Positions 15,680 through 23,553 of a stretch of 47,755 nucleotides of DNA are shown here, one piece after another; the first letter of the stretch is position 1, and every line of letters begins with the position of its first letter. Below the pieces are notes generated by a model. The model made no database searches. It worked only from the letters and a program-made list of their open reading frames with translations, and was not told where the DNA came from. Position numbers and translations under genes: made by a program. The DNA comes from Streptosporangiales bacterium (GTDB lineage Bacteria > Actinomycetota > Actinomycetes > Streptosporangiales > Streptosporangiaceae), in the NCBI GenBank assembly GCA_009380095.1, contig WHSL01000017.1, positions 1 to 47,755 of the forward strand, in the 5' to 3' direction.

Positions 15680-16672
15680 TCAGTCGGCCGGGGCCGCCTG
15701 GGTGGAGGGCAGCATCGTGCGCACGTCGAGCTTCTGCTTGAGGTAGCCGTGCTCCAGCATCAGGTCCGCCACCCGCTGGACCCGGGCCCGGCTCACCGTG
15801 GACGGGTAGTCCCCGAGCGTGATGATGGCGGCGGTCTGCGGGTCGATCTTCGCGTACGAGGGCAGCACCTGCTCCACCACCCGCCGGTCCTCCGAGGCGA
15901 GCCGCTGGGCACGCTCGATGGCGCGCTGGAAGGCCGCCGCGACCTGAGGCTTCTCCTGGGCGTACCGCTGGGTCATGAAGAAGCCGCTGATCGGGAACGC
16001 GGCCGTCGGGCCGTCCATGGTCTCGCCGACCTTGCGGAGACCGAGCTTGCGCTGGCCGTCGGTCAGGAACGGCTCGTTCAGCCACGCCACATCGACGTCG
16101 CCGTCCTTCAGCGCCTTGGTCATCTCCGGGAACGGCACCTCGACGAACTGCACCTTGTCCCGCTCGACGTCCACGCCGACGGTCTGCAGGGCCGAGGTGA
16201 CGGTGAGCGTGCCCACGTTGTTCTTGGTGTTGACCGCGATGGTCTTGCCCTTGAGGTCGGACATGTCCTGCAGCGGTGAGTCCGGCATCACCATCAGTGG
16301 GAACGTGTCCAGCCGGGTCTGGAAGGCGTCGCCCACCATGCGCAGCTTCGGCTTGCCCGCGGCGTGTGCGGAGAGGGCCGACACGTAGTTGGAGAACACC
16401 ACGTCCAGCGAGCCGCTGGCCACCCGCGGCAGGCCGACCGCGCCGCCCTGGATGATCTCCGGCCTGACCTCCAGGCCCTCCTCGTGGAAGTAGCCCCGCT
16501 CGTTCGCGATGTAGACCGCCGCGGCGTCCGGGATCGGCATCGCGCCCACGCGCAACGTCACGAGATCGGAGGTGCCCGAGTCGTCCGGGCCGGTGAGCGA
16601 GCTGCAGCCGGTGAGCATCAGGGCGGTGACGAGCCCGATGGCGGCGCCAAGACGTGCCCGAGCCTGCCTCAC
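15680..16672 (-). CDS. ABC transporter substrate-binding lipoprotein, NitT/TauT type
   Basis: A 330-residue binding protein. The signal peptide ends in the lipobox LTGC with C23 as the lipidated residue. The mature part is typical of the SsuA/TauA/NMT1 group: LRVGAMPIPDAAAVYIANERGYFHEEGLEV, GAVGLPRVASGSLDVVFSNYVS, LKGKTIAVNTKNNVGTLTV and DGDVDVAWLNEPFL. Such proteins bind nitrate, sulfonates, taurine or thiamine precursors. The GTG at 16672 has AAGGAG 6 bases upstream. No permease or ATPase gene accompanies it; instead it is divergent from cvnA, which carries a nitrate-sensing-type extracellular domain. Confidence 0.92.
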   Translation of the reverse strand: MRQARARLGAAIGLVTALMLTGCSSLTGPDDSGTSDLVTLRVGAMPIPDAAAVYIANERGYFHEEGLEVRPEIIQGGAVGLPRVASGSLDVVFSNYVSALSAHAAGKPKLRMVGDAFQTRLDTFPLMVMPDSPLQDMSDLKGKTIAVNTKNNVGTLTVTSALQTVGVDVERDKVQFVEVPFPEMTKALKDGDVDVAWLNEPFLTDGQRKLGLRKVGETMDGPTAAFPISGFFMTQRYAQEKPQVAAAFQRAIERAQRLASEDRRVVEQVLPSYAKIDPQTAAIITLGDYPSTVSRARVQRVADLMLEHGYLKQKLDVRTMLPSTQAAPAD

Positions 16673-17065
16673 GGGGAACTCCTTCGACCAGGGGGTACGG
16701 ATCTCGCCGCGCATGCCGTGCCGCGGGCACCTGCCCGTGGGCACCACCGGCCGTGAGCCGAGCACTGCGGCGAGCAGGGGCCTGACCCGCCATATAGACG
16801 GCATTTCGGTCAACCGAGGGTATAGCGCTGCTGCGGGTCAGGGGGCGCCGAGCATAGCAACCGGCTCCGCCGAGCGGCTACAGTGCCAGCCTGGCAAACG
16901 GAAATGTCGGCATTTGCCGGTTTCGATGGTTTGCCAGGGTTTATGTTGATTGGCCGAAAGCCCTGCATATGTGCTGCAATAACCGACGCCCGGACGTGAG
17001 GCTTACCCCGACCGCCCGGGTCCCGTATCGCTCGTGCCCTGCACCCGAACGGCTCCGGCGAGAGA
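16673..17065. promoter_or_regulatory. Divergent control region between binding protein and cvnA, with nested dyads
   Basis: These 393 bp hold no gene. A perfect 10-bp inverted repeat CCTGGCAAAC (16890-16899) and GTTTGCCAGG (16929-16938) encloses an imperfect inner dyad built on AAATG-TCGG-CATTT (16902-16915). The arrangement suggests an operator serving one or both divergent promoters. A weak GAGAGA precedes the cvnA ATG. Confidence 0.5.
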
Positions 17066-20000
17066 ATGCGAAGGTCAGTGCGGACACCACGGACGAACAA
17101 GGGTCCTGAAGCGCCTTCAGGTACCAGCGGCGAGGCCCCTCAGGCCCCACAGGCTCCGGGGGACGCCTCGGAGACCCAGGCCCGGCACCCCGGGCAGGGC
17201 AGGTTCGCCCTGCGCAACTGGCGGGTGCGTTCGCGGCTGATCGCCCTGATGCTGATCCCCACGCTGTTCGGCGTGATCATGACCGGCCTTTCGGTCTACG
17301 ACTCCGCCCGCTCCGCCGCCGCGTACCAGCAGGTCGAACACCTGGCGAGGATGAGCAACGCGCTCGCCGAGCTCACCCACGAACTCGAGTACGAGCGCGA
17401 CCTCGCGGCCGGCTACATCGCCACCGCGCCGGAGCCCGCACAGCGCAACGAGGGCATGCTGGAGCGGTTGCGCGGCCAGTACGGCACCGTGGACGCCGCC
17501 GCCGACGAGTTCCGCAAGCTCGCCGGGCAGATCGACAACGGGTACAGCTCGGTGGTCCGGGAGCGGGTGCGCAACGGCCTGAAGCGGCTCGACGACCTCG
17601 CCTCGCTGCGCACCATCACCACCGACACGCTGATGCCGGCGTTGCCCGCGGTGAACCGGTACTCGGCCTCCATCCTCGACCTGCAGGCGCTGATGGACGA
17701 GGTGGCCCAGGGCGCCTCGGACCCGCGGCTGGGCGAGATGGTGCGTGCGCACACCGCGCTCACCCGCGCCAAGGACCAGGCCTCCAAGCAGCGCGGCGTG
17801 CTGTTCATGGCGCTGCTCAACCACAAGTTCGCCGGCGGCGAGCTGGAGGCGCTGGCCAAGGCCCGCGCGGAGTACGAGAGCGCGCTCGGCGCGTTCCGCA
17901 CCGCCGCCACCGTCGAGCAGCGCCAGCTGTACGAGGACACCGTCTCCGGCGCCGACATCGACAAGTCCGAGACCCTGCGCACCCGTGCGCTGGCCCTGGT
18001 CGACCAGGGTGCCACCCAGCTGAACGTGGAGCCCGGCGGCCGGTCCGACGCCGCGGTGTGGCTGGACTCGATGAACGCCACCGTGGACCGCATGCGCTCG
18101 GTCGAGGTGCAGGTCGGCAACGGCGTACGGGCCCGGGCCGCGACCCTGCTGGCCAACGAGCAGCGTACGGCGTACCTGGAGGCCGCGGCCGCGCTGCTGG
18201 TGCTGGCCCTGGTGCTGATGGTCACCGTGATCGTCGCCCGCTCGATGGTGCGCCCGCTGAACCGGCTGCGGGACGGCGCGCTGCAGGTCGCCGAGGCGCG
18301 GCTGCCGGACGCGGTGCGCCGGCTGCGGGAGAGCGAGGGCGAGACCGAGGTCCCGGACGTCGAGCCGATCGAGATCAACTCCAACGACGAGATCGGCGAG
18401 GTCGCGCGGGCGTTCGACGAGGTCCACCGCGAGGCGCTGCGGCTGGCGGCCGACGAGGCCATGCTGCGCAGCAACGTCAACGCGATGTTCGTGAACCTGT
18501 CGCGGCGCAGCCAGACGCTGATCGAGCGGCAACTGAAGCTGATCTCCGGCCTGGAGCAGGGCGAGCAGGAGCCGGACCAGCTGGACAGCCTGTTCAAGCT
18601 GGACCACCTCGCCACCCGCATGCGCCGCAACTGCGAGAACCTGCTGGTCCTCTCCGGGCAGGAGGTCACCCGGCGGTGGAGCCGCCCGGTGCCGCTGGTC
18701 GACGTGCTGCGCGCCTCGCTGTCCGAGGTCGAGCAGTACGAGCGGGTCCAGGTGCAGGCGCAGGCCGGCATGTCCGTGGTCGGCCGCGCGGTCAACGACC
18801 TCGTGCACCTCACCGCCGAGCTGGTGGAGAACGCCACCGCGTTCTCCCCGCAGAGCAGCAAGATCGTCGTCGCCGCGCAGAGCATCGCCAGCGGCGCCGT
18901 GATGCTGGAGATCACCGACAGCGGCATCGGCATGTCCCAGGCGGACCTCGCCGACGCCAACTGGCGGCTGGCCAACCCGCCGGTGGTGGACGTCTCGGTG
19001 TCTCGCCGGATGGGCCTGTTCGTGGTCGGGCGGCTGGCCTCGCGGCACGGCATCCAGGTGCAGCTGCGGCCGGCGCAGACCGGCGGCCTCACCGCGCTGG
19101 TGGTGCTCCCGGTCCAGCTGCTCGCCGACGCGTCCGGCACCGAGCTGGCGCCGCCGCCGGCGCAGGAGCCCGCGCGGGACAGGCTCGCGCTCACCGGTGC
19201 GCCGGCCCGCAGCGGGCAGGGTGGCAGCCACGGCGCTCCGCAGCCCGGATACGGACAGCCTGAGTACGGTCAGCCCGATTACGACCGCGAGGCGCCCGGC
19301 TATGGCCGCGAGCCCGGCTATGGCGGCGAACCCGGGTACGGCCGCGAGCCTGGCTACGGCCGGGACGCGCCGGGCTACGGCCGCGAGACTCCGGGCTACG
19401 GCCGCGAGCCTGGGTACGGCCGCGAGCCGGCGTACGGCCGGGACGCGCCCGCGCTGCCGCCGTCCGCGCCGCCCCCGCCGCCGGTCGTTCCCGAGTGGGC
19501 GCCGCCGGAGCACGAGGACGACCAGGTCGTGGTCGAGTCCGTGGTGGTGGAGGAGACGTCGCGGCTGCCACGCCGGCAGGCGGGCAGCGCCAAGGCCGCC
19601 GCCGACGCCGCGCGGGCGTACGAGACGGCCCCGCTGCCCCGGCTGCAGAACGACGTGCGCCCGGGCCCGACCACGGCGGGCCGTACGGTCCGTACGGCCG
19701 GGCAGCCCACCGTGGTGCCACCGCCGGCGCGGACCGGGTCGAGTGAACGGCTGCCCATCTTCGACTCAGTGGAGTCGGACTGGTTCCGCAGGGACCCGCT
19801 GCCGGAACCCGGCGAGATCCAGGAGGAGCACGTGTCAAGCAGCCCTTGGTCCTCTCCGAGCGACTACGGGTGGCAGGCGGCGGAGAGCGTCGCGGCGCCG
19901 GAGACCTACGGTACGACCGAGGCGGGGTTGCCACGACGCGTCCCGCGCGCGAACCTGGTGCCCGGATCCGCGCGACAGCCGCTGGGGCGGCCCGTCGGGG

Positions 20001-20212
20001 GCGGCGGTGGCGGCGACGCGCAACCGGCTTCCGGCGGTACACCCTTGCGGAGCGCACCCCCGGCCCGGTCCGCGGACCGGGTGCGCAGCCGATTCTCGAG
20101 CCTCCAGAAGGGCGCCCGGGAGGGGCGGGCGGTCGCCCGGTCCAACCAGGGTGAAGACGTGGAGGGCACCCGGCCGGGGACCGGGGCCGTGACTGAACAG
20201 GAGAACGAGTGA
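17066..20212 (+). CDS. cvnA: Conservon sensor histidine kinase-like protein CvnA with nitrate/nitrite-sensing domain
   Basis: A 1048-residue membrane sensor. After a disordered N-terminus, TM1 spans about residues 58-78, an extracellular NIT-type helical domain about 80-370 and TM2 about 372-393. HAMP follows (about 394-460), then a helical dimerisation region (NLSRRSQTLIERQLKLISGLEQ), an HATPase domain (N-box HLTAELVENATAFSP near 582-596, G-box DSGIGMSQ) and a long disordered tail from about 690. A standard phospho-accepting H-box is not obvious, as often noted for CvnA proteins. The tail contains repeated PGYGRE units and acidic/basic segments. The ATG at 17066 starts the four-gene conservon; its stop overlaps the cvnB GTG. 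CvnA proteins work with CvnB, C and D as a membrane-associated G-protein-like signalling complex. Confidence 0.93.
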   Translation: MRRSVRTPRTNKGPEAPSGTSGEAPQAPQAPGDASETQARHPGQGRFALRNWRVRSRLIALMLIPTLFGVIMTGLSVYDSARSAAAYQQVEHLARMSNALAELTHELEYERDLAAGYIATAPEPAQRNEGMLERLRGQYGTVDAAADEFRKLAGQIDNGYSSVVRERVRNGLKRLDDLASLRTITTDTLMPALPAVNRYSASILDLQALMDEVAQGASDPRLGEMVRAHTALTRAKDQASKQRGVLFMALLNHKFAGGELEALAKARAEYESALGAFRTAATVEQRQLYEDTVSGADIDKSETLRTRALALVDQGATQLNVEPGGRSDAAVWLDSMNATVDRMRSVEVQVGNGVRARAATLLANEQRTAYLEAAAALLVLALVLMVTVIVARSMVRPLNRLRDGALQVAEARLPDAVRRLRESEGETEVPDVEPIEINSNDEIGEVARAFDEVHREALRLAADEAMLRSNVNAMFVNLSRRSQTLIERQLKLISGLEQGEQEPDQLDSLFKLDHLATRMRRNCENLLVLSGQEVTRRWSRPVPLVDVLRASLSEVEQYERVQVQAQAGMSVVGRAVNDLVHLTAELVENATAFSPQSSKIVVAAQSIASGAVMLEITDSGIGMSQADLADANWRLANPPVVDVSVSRRMGLFVVGRLASRHGIQVQLRPAQTGGLTALVVLPVQLLADASGTELAPPPAQEPARDRLALTGAPARSGQGGSHGAPQPGYGQPEYGQPDYDREAPGYGREPGYGGEPGYGREPGYGRDAPGYGRETPGYGREPGYGREPAYGRDAPALPPSAPPPPPVVPEWAPPEHEDDQVVVESVVVEETSRLPRRQAGSAKAAADAARAYETAPLPRLQNDVRPGPTTAGRTVRTAGQPTVVPPPARTGSSERLPIFDSVESDWFRRDPLPEPGEIQEEHVSSSPWSSPSDYGWQAAESVAAPETYGTTEAGLPRRVPRANLVPGSARQPLGRPVGGGGGGDAQPASGGTPLRSAPPARSADRVRSRFSSLQKGAREGRAVARSNQGEDVEGTRPGTGAVTEQENE
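19295..19449 (+). repeat. 18-bp in-frame repeats encoding PGYGRE in cvnA
   Basis: About eight consecutive units of 18 bp (some 21 bp) encode (P)GYGRE, GYGGE or GYGRDAP within the disordered C-terminal tail of CvnA. Copies are close at DNA level (ggctacggccgcgagcc). Tyr/Gly/Arg-rich repeats of this kind are low-complexity and may phase-separate or bind partners; that is inference. Confidence 0.85.
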
Positions 20213-20625
20213 GGGATCTGGGCCAGGCCGGGCACGACCTCAACTGGCTGATCACCGATTTCGCGGACCGCGTGCCCGGCGTGGCGCACTCGGTCGTGGT
20301 CTCCGCCGACGGCTTGCCGCTGGCGGTCTCCACCGGCATCCCGCAGGACAGGGCTGATCAGCTGGCGGCCATCGCCTCCGGGCTGAGCAGCCTCACCCAG
20401 GGTGCTTCGCGTGTCTTCGAGGGCGGCGCCGTCACGCAGACGGTCGTCGAAATGGAACGCGGCCTGCTGCTGGTCATGACGATCAGCGACGGGGCGTGTC
20501 TGGCCGTGCTCGCCGCCGCGGACTGCGACATGGGTCTGGTGGCGTACGAAATGACGTTGCTCGTCGAACGCGTGGGCCAGGTGCTCAGCCCGGCCCTGCG
20601 TAACCAGGCACCGACGCCGCGATGA
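20209..20625 (+). CDS. cvnB: Roadblock/LC7 domain protein CvnB
   Basis: A 138-residue protein with a single Roadblock/LC7 fold: LNWLITDFADRVPGVAHSVVVSADGLPLAVSTGI, then QLAAIASGLSSLTQGAS, the beta-rich TVVEMERGLLLVMTISDGACLAVLAA and the helix LVAYEMTLLVERVGQVL. In conservons this protein is thought to act as a GTPase-activating or scaffolding partner of CvnD. The GTG at 20209 overlaps the cvnA stop as GTGA and has AGGAG upstream, so translation is coupled. Confidence 0.95.
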   Translation: MRDLGQAGHDLNWLITDFADRVPGVAHSVVVSADGLPLAVSTGIPQDRADQLAAIASGLSSLTQGASRVFEGGAVTQTVVEMERGLLLVMTISDGACLAVLAAADCDMGLVAYEMTLLVERVGQVLSPALRNQAPTPR

Positions 20626-20650
20626 CGGCGGTCGGCGACAGGAGGACAAC

Positions 20651-21109
20651 GTGGAAGGCCCTGCTAGATATGGGGAGGGCGACCCGCTGTTCGGCCCGCC
20701 GCCCGCGGATCTGACCGGGCAGCACGGTCCGCCGCCGATGCGGCGTGCCGGTGGGGACGAGGCGTGGCAGACCGACGAGCCGAGCTCGTTGGTCCGCCCG
20801 TACGCGGTCACCGGTGGCCGGACGCGGCCGCGCTCCCAGCTGCCGCTGGAGGCGCTCGTCTCCGCGCGGCCGTCGAGCGCCACGCCAGGGCTGACTCCGG
20901 AGTGCTACGCGATCAGCGAGATCTGCCGCGAGTGGCGCTCGGTGGCGGAGATCTCCGCCCTCCTTCGGGTGCCGCTCGGGGTGGTACGCGTGCTGGTCGC
21001 CGACATGGCGGACGAGGGCCTGCTGTCGATCAGACGGCCGGCCACCGCCGACGGACGCCCCGACATCAACCTGCTCGAAAGGGTGCTCAGTGGACTTCGC
21101 AAGCTCTAG
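20651..21109 (+). CDS. cvnC: DUF742 protein CvnC
   Basis: A 152-residue protein. The N-terminal 45 residues are disordered; the DUF742 domain follows (LVRPYAVTGGRTRPRSQLPLEALV, then a winged-helix-like TPECYAISEICREWRSVAEISALLRVPLGVVRVLVADMADEGLLSI). It ends LLERVLSGLRKL, the usual family end. It is the third conservon component, with probable nucleic-acid- or protein-binding function. The GTG at 20651 has AGGAGG upstream. Its 3' end overlaps cvnD by 20 bp. Confidence 0.95.
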   Translation: MEGPARYGEGDPLFGPPPADLTGQHGPPPMRRAGGDEAWQTDEPSSLVRPYAVTGGRTRPRSQLPLEALVSARPSSATPGLTPECYAISEICREWRSVAEISALLRVPLGVVRVLVADMADEGLLSIRRPATADGRPDINLLERVLSGLRKL

Positions 21110-21731
21110 CAGCGCTCCGATAGGGGGCGGCGGCAGCGATCACATGACCTCGGTCAAGATCGTGGTCGCCGGAGGCTTCGGTGTCGGGAAGACCACCTTC
21201 GTCGGCTCGGTCTCGGAGATCCTCCCGCTGACCACCGAGGCCGTCATGACGACGGCGAGCACGGACGTCGACGACCTGTCGAAGACTCCGGACAAGACCA
21301 CCACCACGGTGGCCATGGACTTCGGCCGCGTGTCCCTGGACCAGGACCTGATCCTCTACCTGTTCGGCACCCCGGGCCAGCACCGTTTCTGGTTCATGTG
21401 GGACGACCTGGTCAAGGGCGCCATCGGCGCGGTCGTCCTGGTGGACACCCGGCGCCTCGCCGACTGCTTCCCCGCGGTCGACTACTTCGAGGAGTCGGCG
21501 CTGCCGTTCATCGTCGGCGTCAACGGCTTCAACAGCGAGTACGCGCACGGGCCCGACGAGGTCCGCGAGGCGCTCGCCATCGGCGCGCACATCCCGGTGA
21601 TCAACTGCGACGCGCGGGACCGCGAGTCGACCAAGGCCACCCTGATCACCCTGGTCGAGCACGCGATGTCGGTACGGGCCCAGGCCGCCGGCCAGGCCGC
21701 CCCGGCACCGCAGGCCCCGTCCTCCTGGTGA
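21090..21731 (+). CDS. cvnD: Small GTPase-like ATP/GTP-binding protein CvnD
   Basis: A 213-residue Ras-like GTPase of the conservon type. The P-loop GGFGVGKTTFV lies near residues 28-38, a switch-like segment with TTTTVAMDFGRVSLD at about 71-85, and the G3-like region LYLFGTPGQHRFWFMWDDLVKGA at about 90-112. VVLVDTRRLADCFPAVDYFE and a later NCDARDR segment stand where base recognition is expected. The GTG start at 21090 lies within the end of cvnC. It completes the cvnABCD operon, in which the sensor CvnA is believed to feed the GTPase switch. Confidence 0.95.
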   Translation: MDFASSSSAPIGGGGSDHMTSVKIVVAGGFGVGKTTFVGSVSEILPLTTEAVMTTASTDVDDLSKTPDKTTTTVAMDFGRVSLDQDLILYLFGTPGQHRFWFMWDDLVKGAIGAVVLVDTRRLADCFPAVDYFEESALPFIVGVNGFNSEYAHGPDEVREALAIGAHIPVINCDARDRESTKATLITLVEHAMSVRAQAAGQAAPAPQAPSSW

Positions 21732-22188
21732 CCTGACCGGCGCTCCGGCGCTCCGATTCCGGCACGCCGCGGGCACGCCGCGACGCGCCCGGCCCGCACG
21801 TCGCGCGAGAGGCGCCATCGGCGCGACCGGCCTGGCCGACGCGCCGCCATTGGCTCCGCGCGTCCCTCGCTCGCTGCGCGCCCGCCTGCCGGCGGAGCCG
21901 CTGAGGAAGGTCGGCCCCGCCGTCGCTCGTCGGCGCCCACCCAGCGCTGAGCCGCTAAGGCGTTCCGCCCGGCCGTCGCTCGGCGGCGCCCACCTCACCC
22001 CCGGAGCCGCGATTTCCCGCGGTTTCTCTCCTCTCCCGTGGAGCGTCCGGGTGCAGGTCAGTGTGCCTGCGGAGGGTGGGACGCCCGGGGGGTGCGGCAT
22101 GTCCCCGGCGTGGCGCCGCCCTTGCATCGCGGCGCGTACGCCTTAAAGTTCAAGTCTCGAACGCATCGAGTGACGAGACGAGGGAGAC
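21732..22188. other. Gene-free region with a tandem duplication, upstream of the ROK regulator
   Basis: No gene is seen in these 457 bp. Two copies of a unit of about 53 bp stand in tandem; the 23-bp cores at 21919-21941 and 21972-21994 differ at one base (gccgtcgctc-g/t-...cccacc) and are each preceded by gagccgct-aagg-type sequence. The 3' end holds the ROK promoter and its candidate operator. Confidence 0.6.
22149..22161. promoter_or_regulatory. Candidate ROK operator, copy 1
   Basis: TTCAAGTCTCGAA, an imperfect palindrome 28 bp before the ROK gene start. The core CAAGTCT(C/T)GA recurs before the sugar-binding protein gene at 23481-23494, so both promoters may be read by the same repressor. 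Confidence 0.5.
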
Positions 22189-23364
22189 ATGACCAAGGCG
22201 GGGATCGAACGGACCCCCGGTTCCCAGTCATCGCTGCGGGAGGCGAACCAGCGGCGCGTGCTGCAGGCGATCCGCCAGGCGGGCTCGCTCACCCAGGCGG
22301 AGATCGCGCGAGGCACCGGACTGTCCCCGGCCACCGTCTCCAACATCGTCCGTGAGCTGCACGAAGCCGGCACCGTCAGCGTCACGCCGACCTCGTCGGG
22401 CGGGCGCCGCGCCCGGGCGGTGGCGCTGTCCCGCTCCGCCGGGCTGGTGCTCGGCGTCGACTTCGGCCACTCCCACCTGCGCGTCGCCGTCGGCAACCTG
22501 GCGCACGAGGTGCTCGCCGAGTCGAGCCTGCCGATCGACGTGGACGTCTCCTCCGACGAGGGCCTGACCGCGGCGGTGCGGCTGGTGGACGAGCTGCTCG
22601 CCGGGGTGGGCGCGGACCGGAGCGCGGTGCTGGCCGTCGGGCTCGGGCTTCCCGGGCCGATCGACGCGGCCACCGGGGTGCTCGGCTCCACCACGATCCT
22701 GCCGGGCTGGGTGGGGGTGAACCCGCGCGAGGAGCTGGCGCGGCGGCTCGGCCTGCCGGTGCACGTGGACAACGACGCCAACATCGGGGCGCTGGCCGAG
22801 ATGGCCTGGGGCGCGGCGCGTGGCTGCGCGGACGCGGCGTACATCAAGGTCGCCTCGGGGGTGGGCGCGGGCATCCTGGTCGGTGGCCGGGTCTACCGGG
22901 GCGCGGGCGGCACCGCCGGGGAGATCGGGCACATCACCGTGGACGAGTCCGGGCGGATGTGCCGTTGTGGCAACCGCGGCTGCCTGGAGACGTACGCGGG
23001 CGGGCCGTTCCTGGTGGAGCTGCTCCGCTCGGCGCACCCGGACGCGGCGACCCTGCGGGACGTCGTCGACCTGGCGCTGAGCGGGGACGTCGGTGCGCGG
23101 CGGGTGGTCGCGGACGCCGGCCGGTACGTGGGGCTGGGTGTCGCTCACCTGTGCAATGTGCTGAATCCGTCGTGCGTGGTGGTGGGCGGCGAGTTGGCGC
23201 GGGCCGGGGAGCTCTTGCTGGATCCGGTCCGCGAGGGTGTGCGGCGGTACGCGATCCCGAGTGCGGCCGAGGTCGTGCGGGTGGCTCGGGCCGAGATGGG
23301 GGAGCGGGCCGAGGTCCTCGGCGCCCTGGCCCTGGCCCTTCACGAGCTCGCCGCGCCATTCTAG
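22189..23364 (+). CDS. ROK family transcriptional repressor (NagC/XylR type)
   Basis: A 391-residue protein. The N-terminal winged helix-turn-helix (LREANQRRVLQAIRQAGSLTQAEIARGTGLSPATVSNIVRELHEAG, about residues 12-60) is followed by a ROK sugar-kinase-like domain: LGVDFGHSHLRVAVG, GLGLPGPID, HVDNDANIGALAE and the ROK signature GEIGHITVDESGRMCRCGNRGCLE with its zinc-binding Cys cluster. It probably represses the downstream sugar ABC transporter until a sugar binds. The ATG has GAGGGAGA just upstream. It lies 189 bp upstream of the binding-protein gene, in the same direction. Confidence 0.94.
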   Translation: MTKAGIERTPGSQSSLREANQRRVLQAIRQAGSLTQAEIARGTGLSPATVSNIVRELHEAGTVSVTPTSSGGRRARAVALSRSAGLVLGVDFGHSHLRVAVGNLAHEVLAESSLPIDVDVSSDEGLTAAVRLVDELLAGVGADRSAVLAVGLGLPGPIDAATGVLGSTTILPGWVGVNPREELARRLGLPVHVDNDANIGALAEMAWGAARGCADAAYIKVASGVGAGILVGGRVYRGAGGTAGEIGHITVDESGRMCRCGNRGCLETYAGGPFLVELLRSAHPDAATLRDVVDLALSGDVGARRVVADAGRYVGLGVAHLCNVLNPSCVVVGGELARAGELLLDPVREGVRRYAIPSAAEVVRVARAEMGERAEVLGALALALHELAAPF

Positions 23365-23480
23365 GGGCCGTGCGGGCGCGGCTCGTGTCGTTCGGGGTTC
23401 GGTGGCCGGATGCGGTCGCTGAGCTGCCGCCGGCTGCGTTCATGTGTCGAAGGCATTTCGCGGAGTTGCTCGCGGTTTGG

Positions 23481-23494
23481 TTACAAGTCTTGAC
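23481..23494. promoter_or_regulatory. Candidate ROK operator, copy 2, before the sugar ABC operon
   Basis: TTACAAGTCTTGAC, 60 bp upstream of the binding-protein start, shares CAAGTCT(C/T)GA with the site before the ROK gene. Its TTGACG part may also serve as a -35 element, which would make it an operator overlapping the promoter. Confidence 0.5.
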
Positions 23495-23553
23495 GGCTGA
23501 GGTCCGGCACCGTTTGACTCCGGGGCACGAGACGAAATCTCCCGGGAGGTCAC

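Noticed and set aside
17117-19513. A 798-residue minus-strand frame opposite cvnA
   Set aside because: It is a shadow of cvnA with Arg/Leu/Gly/His-rich composition and no motifs; the conservon on the plus strand is unambiguous.
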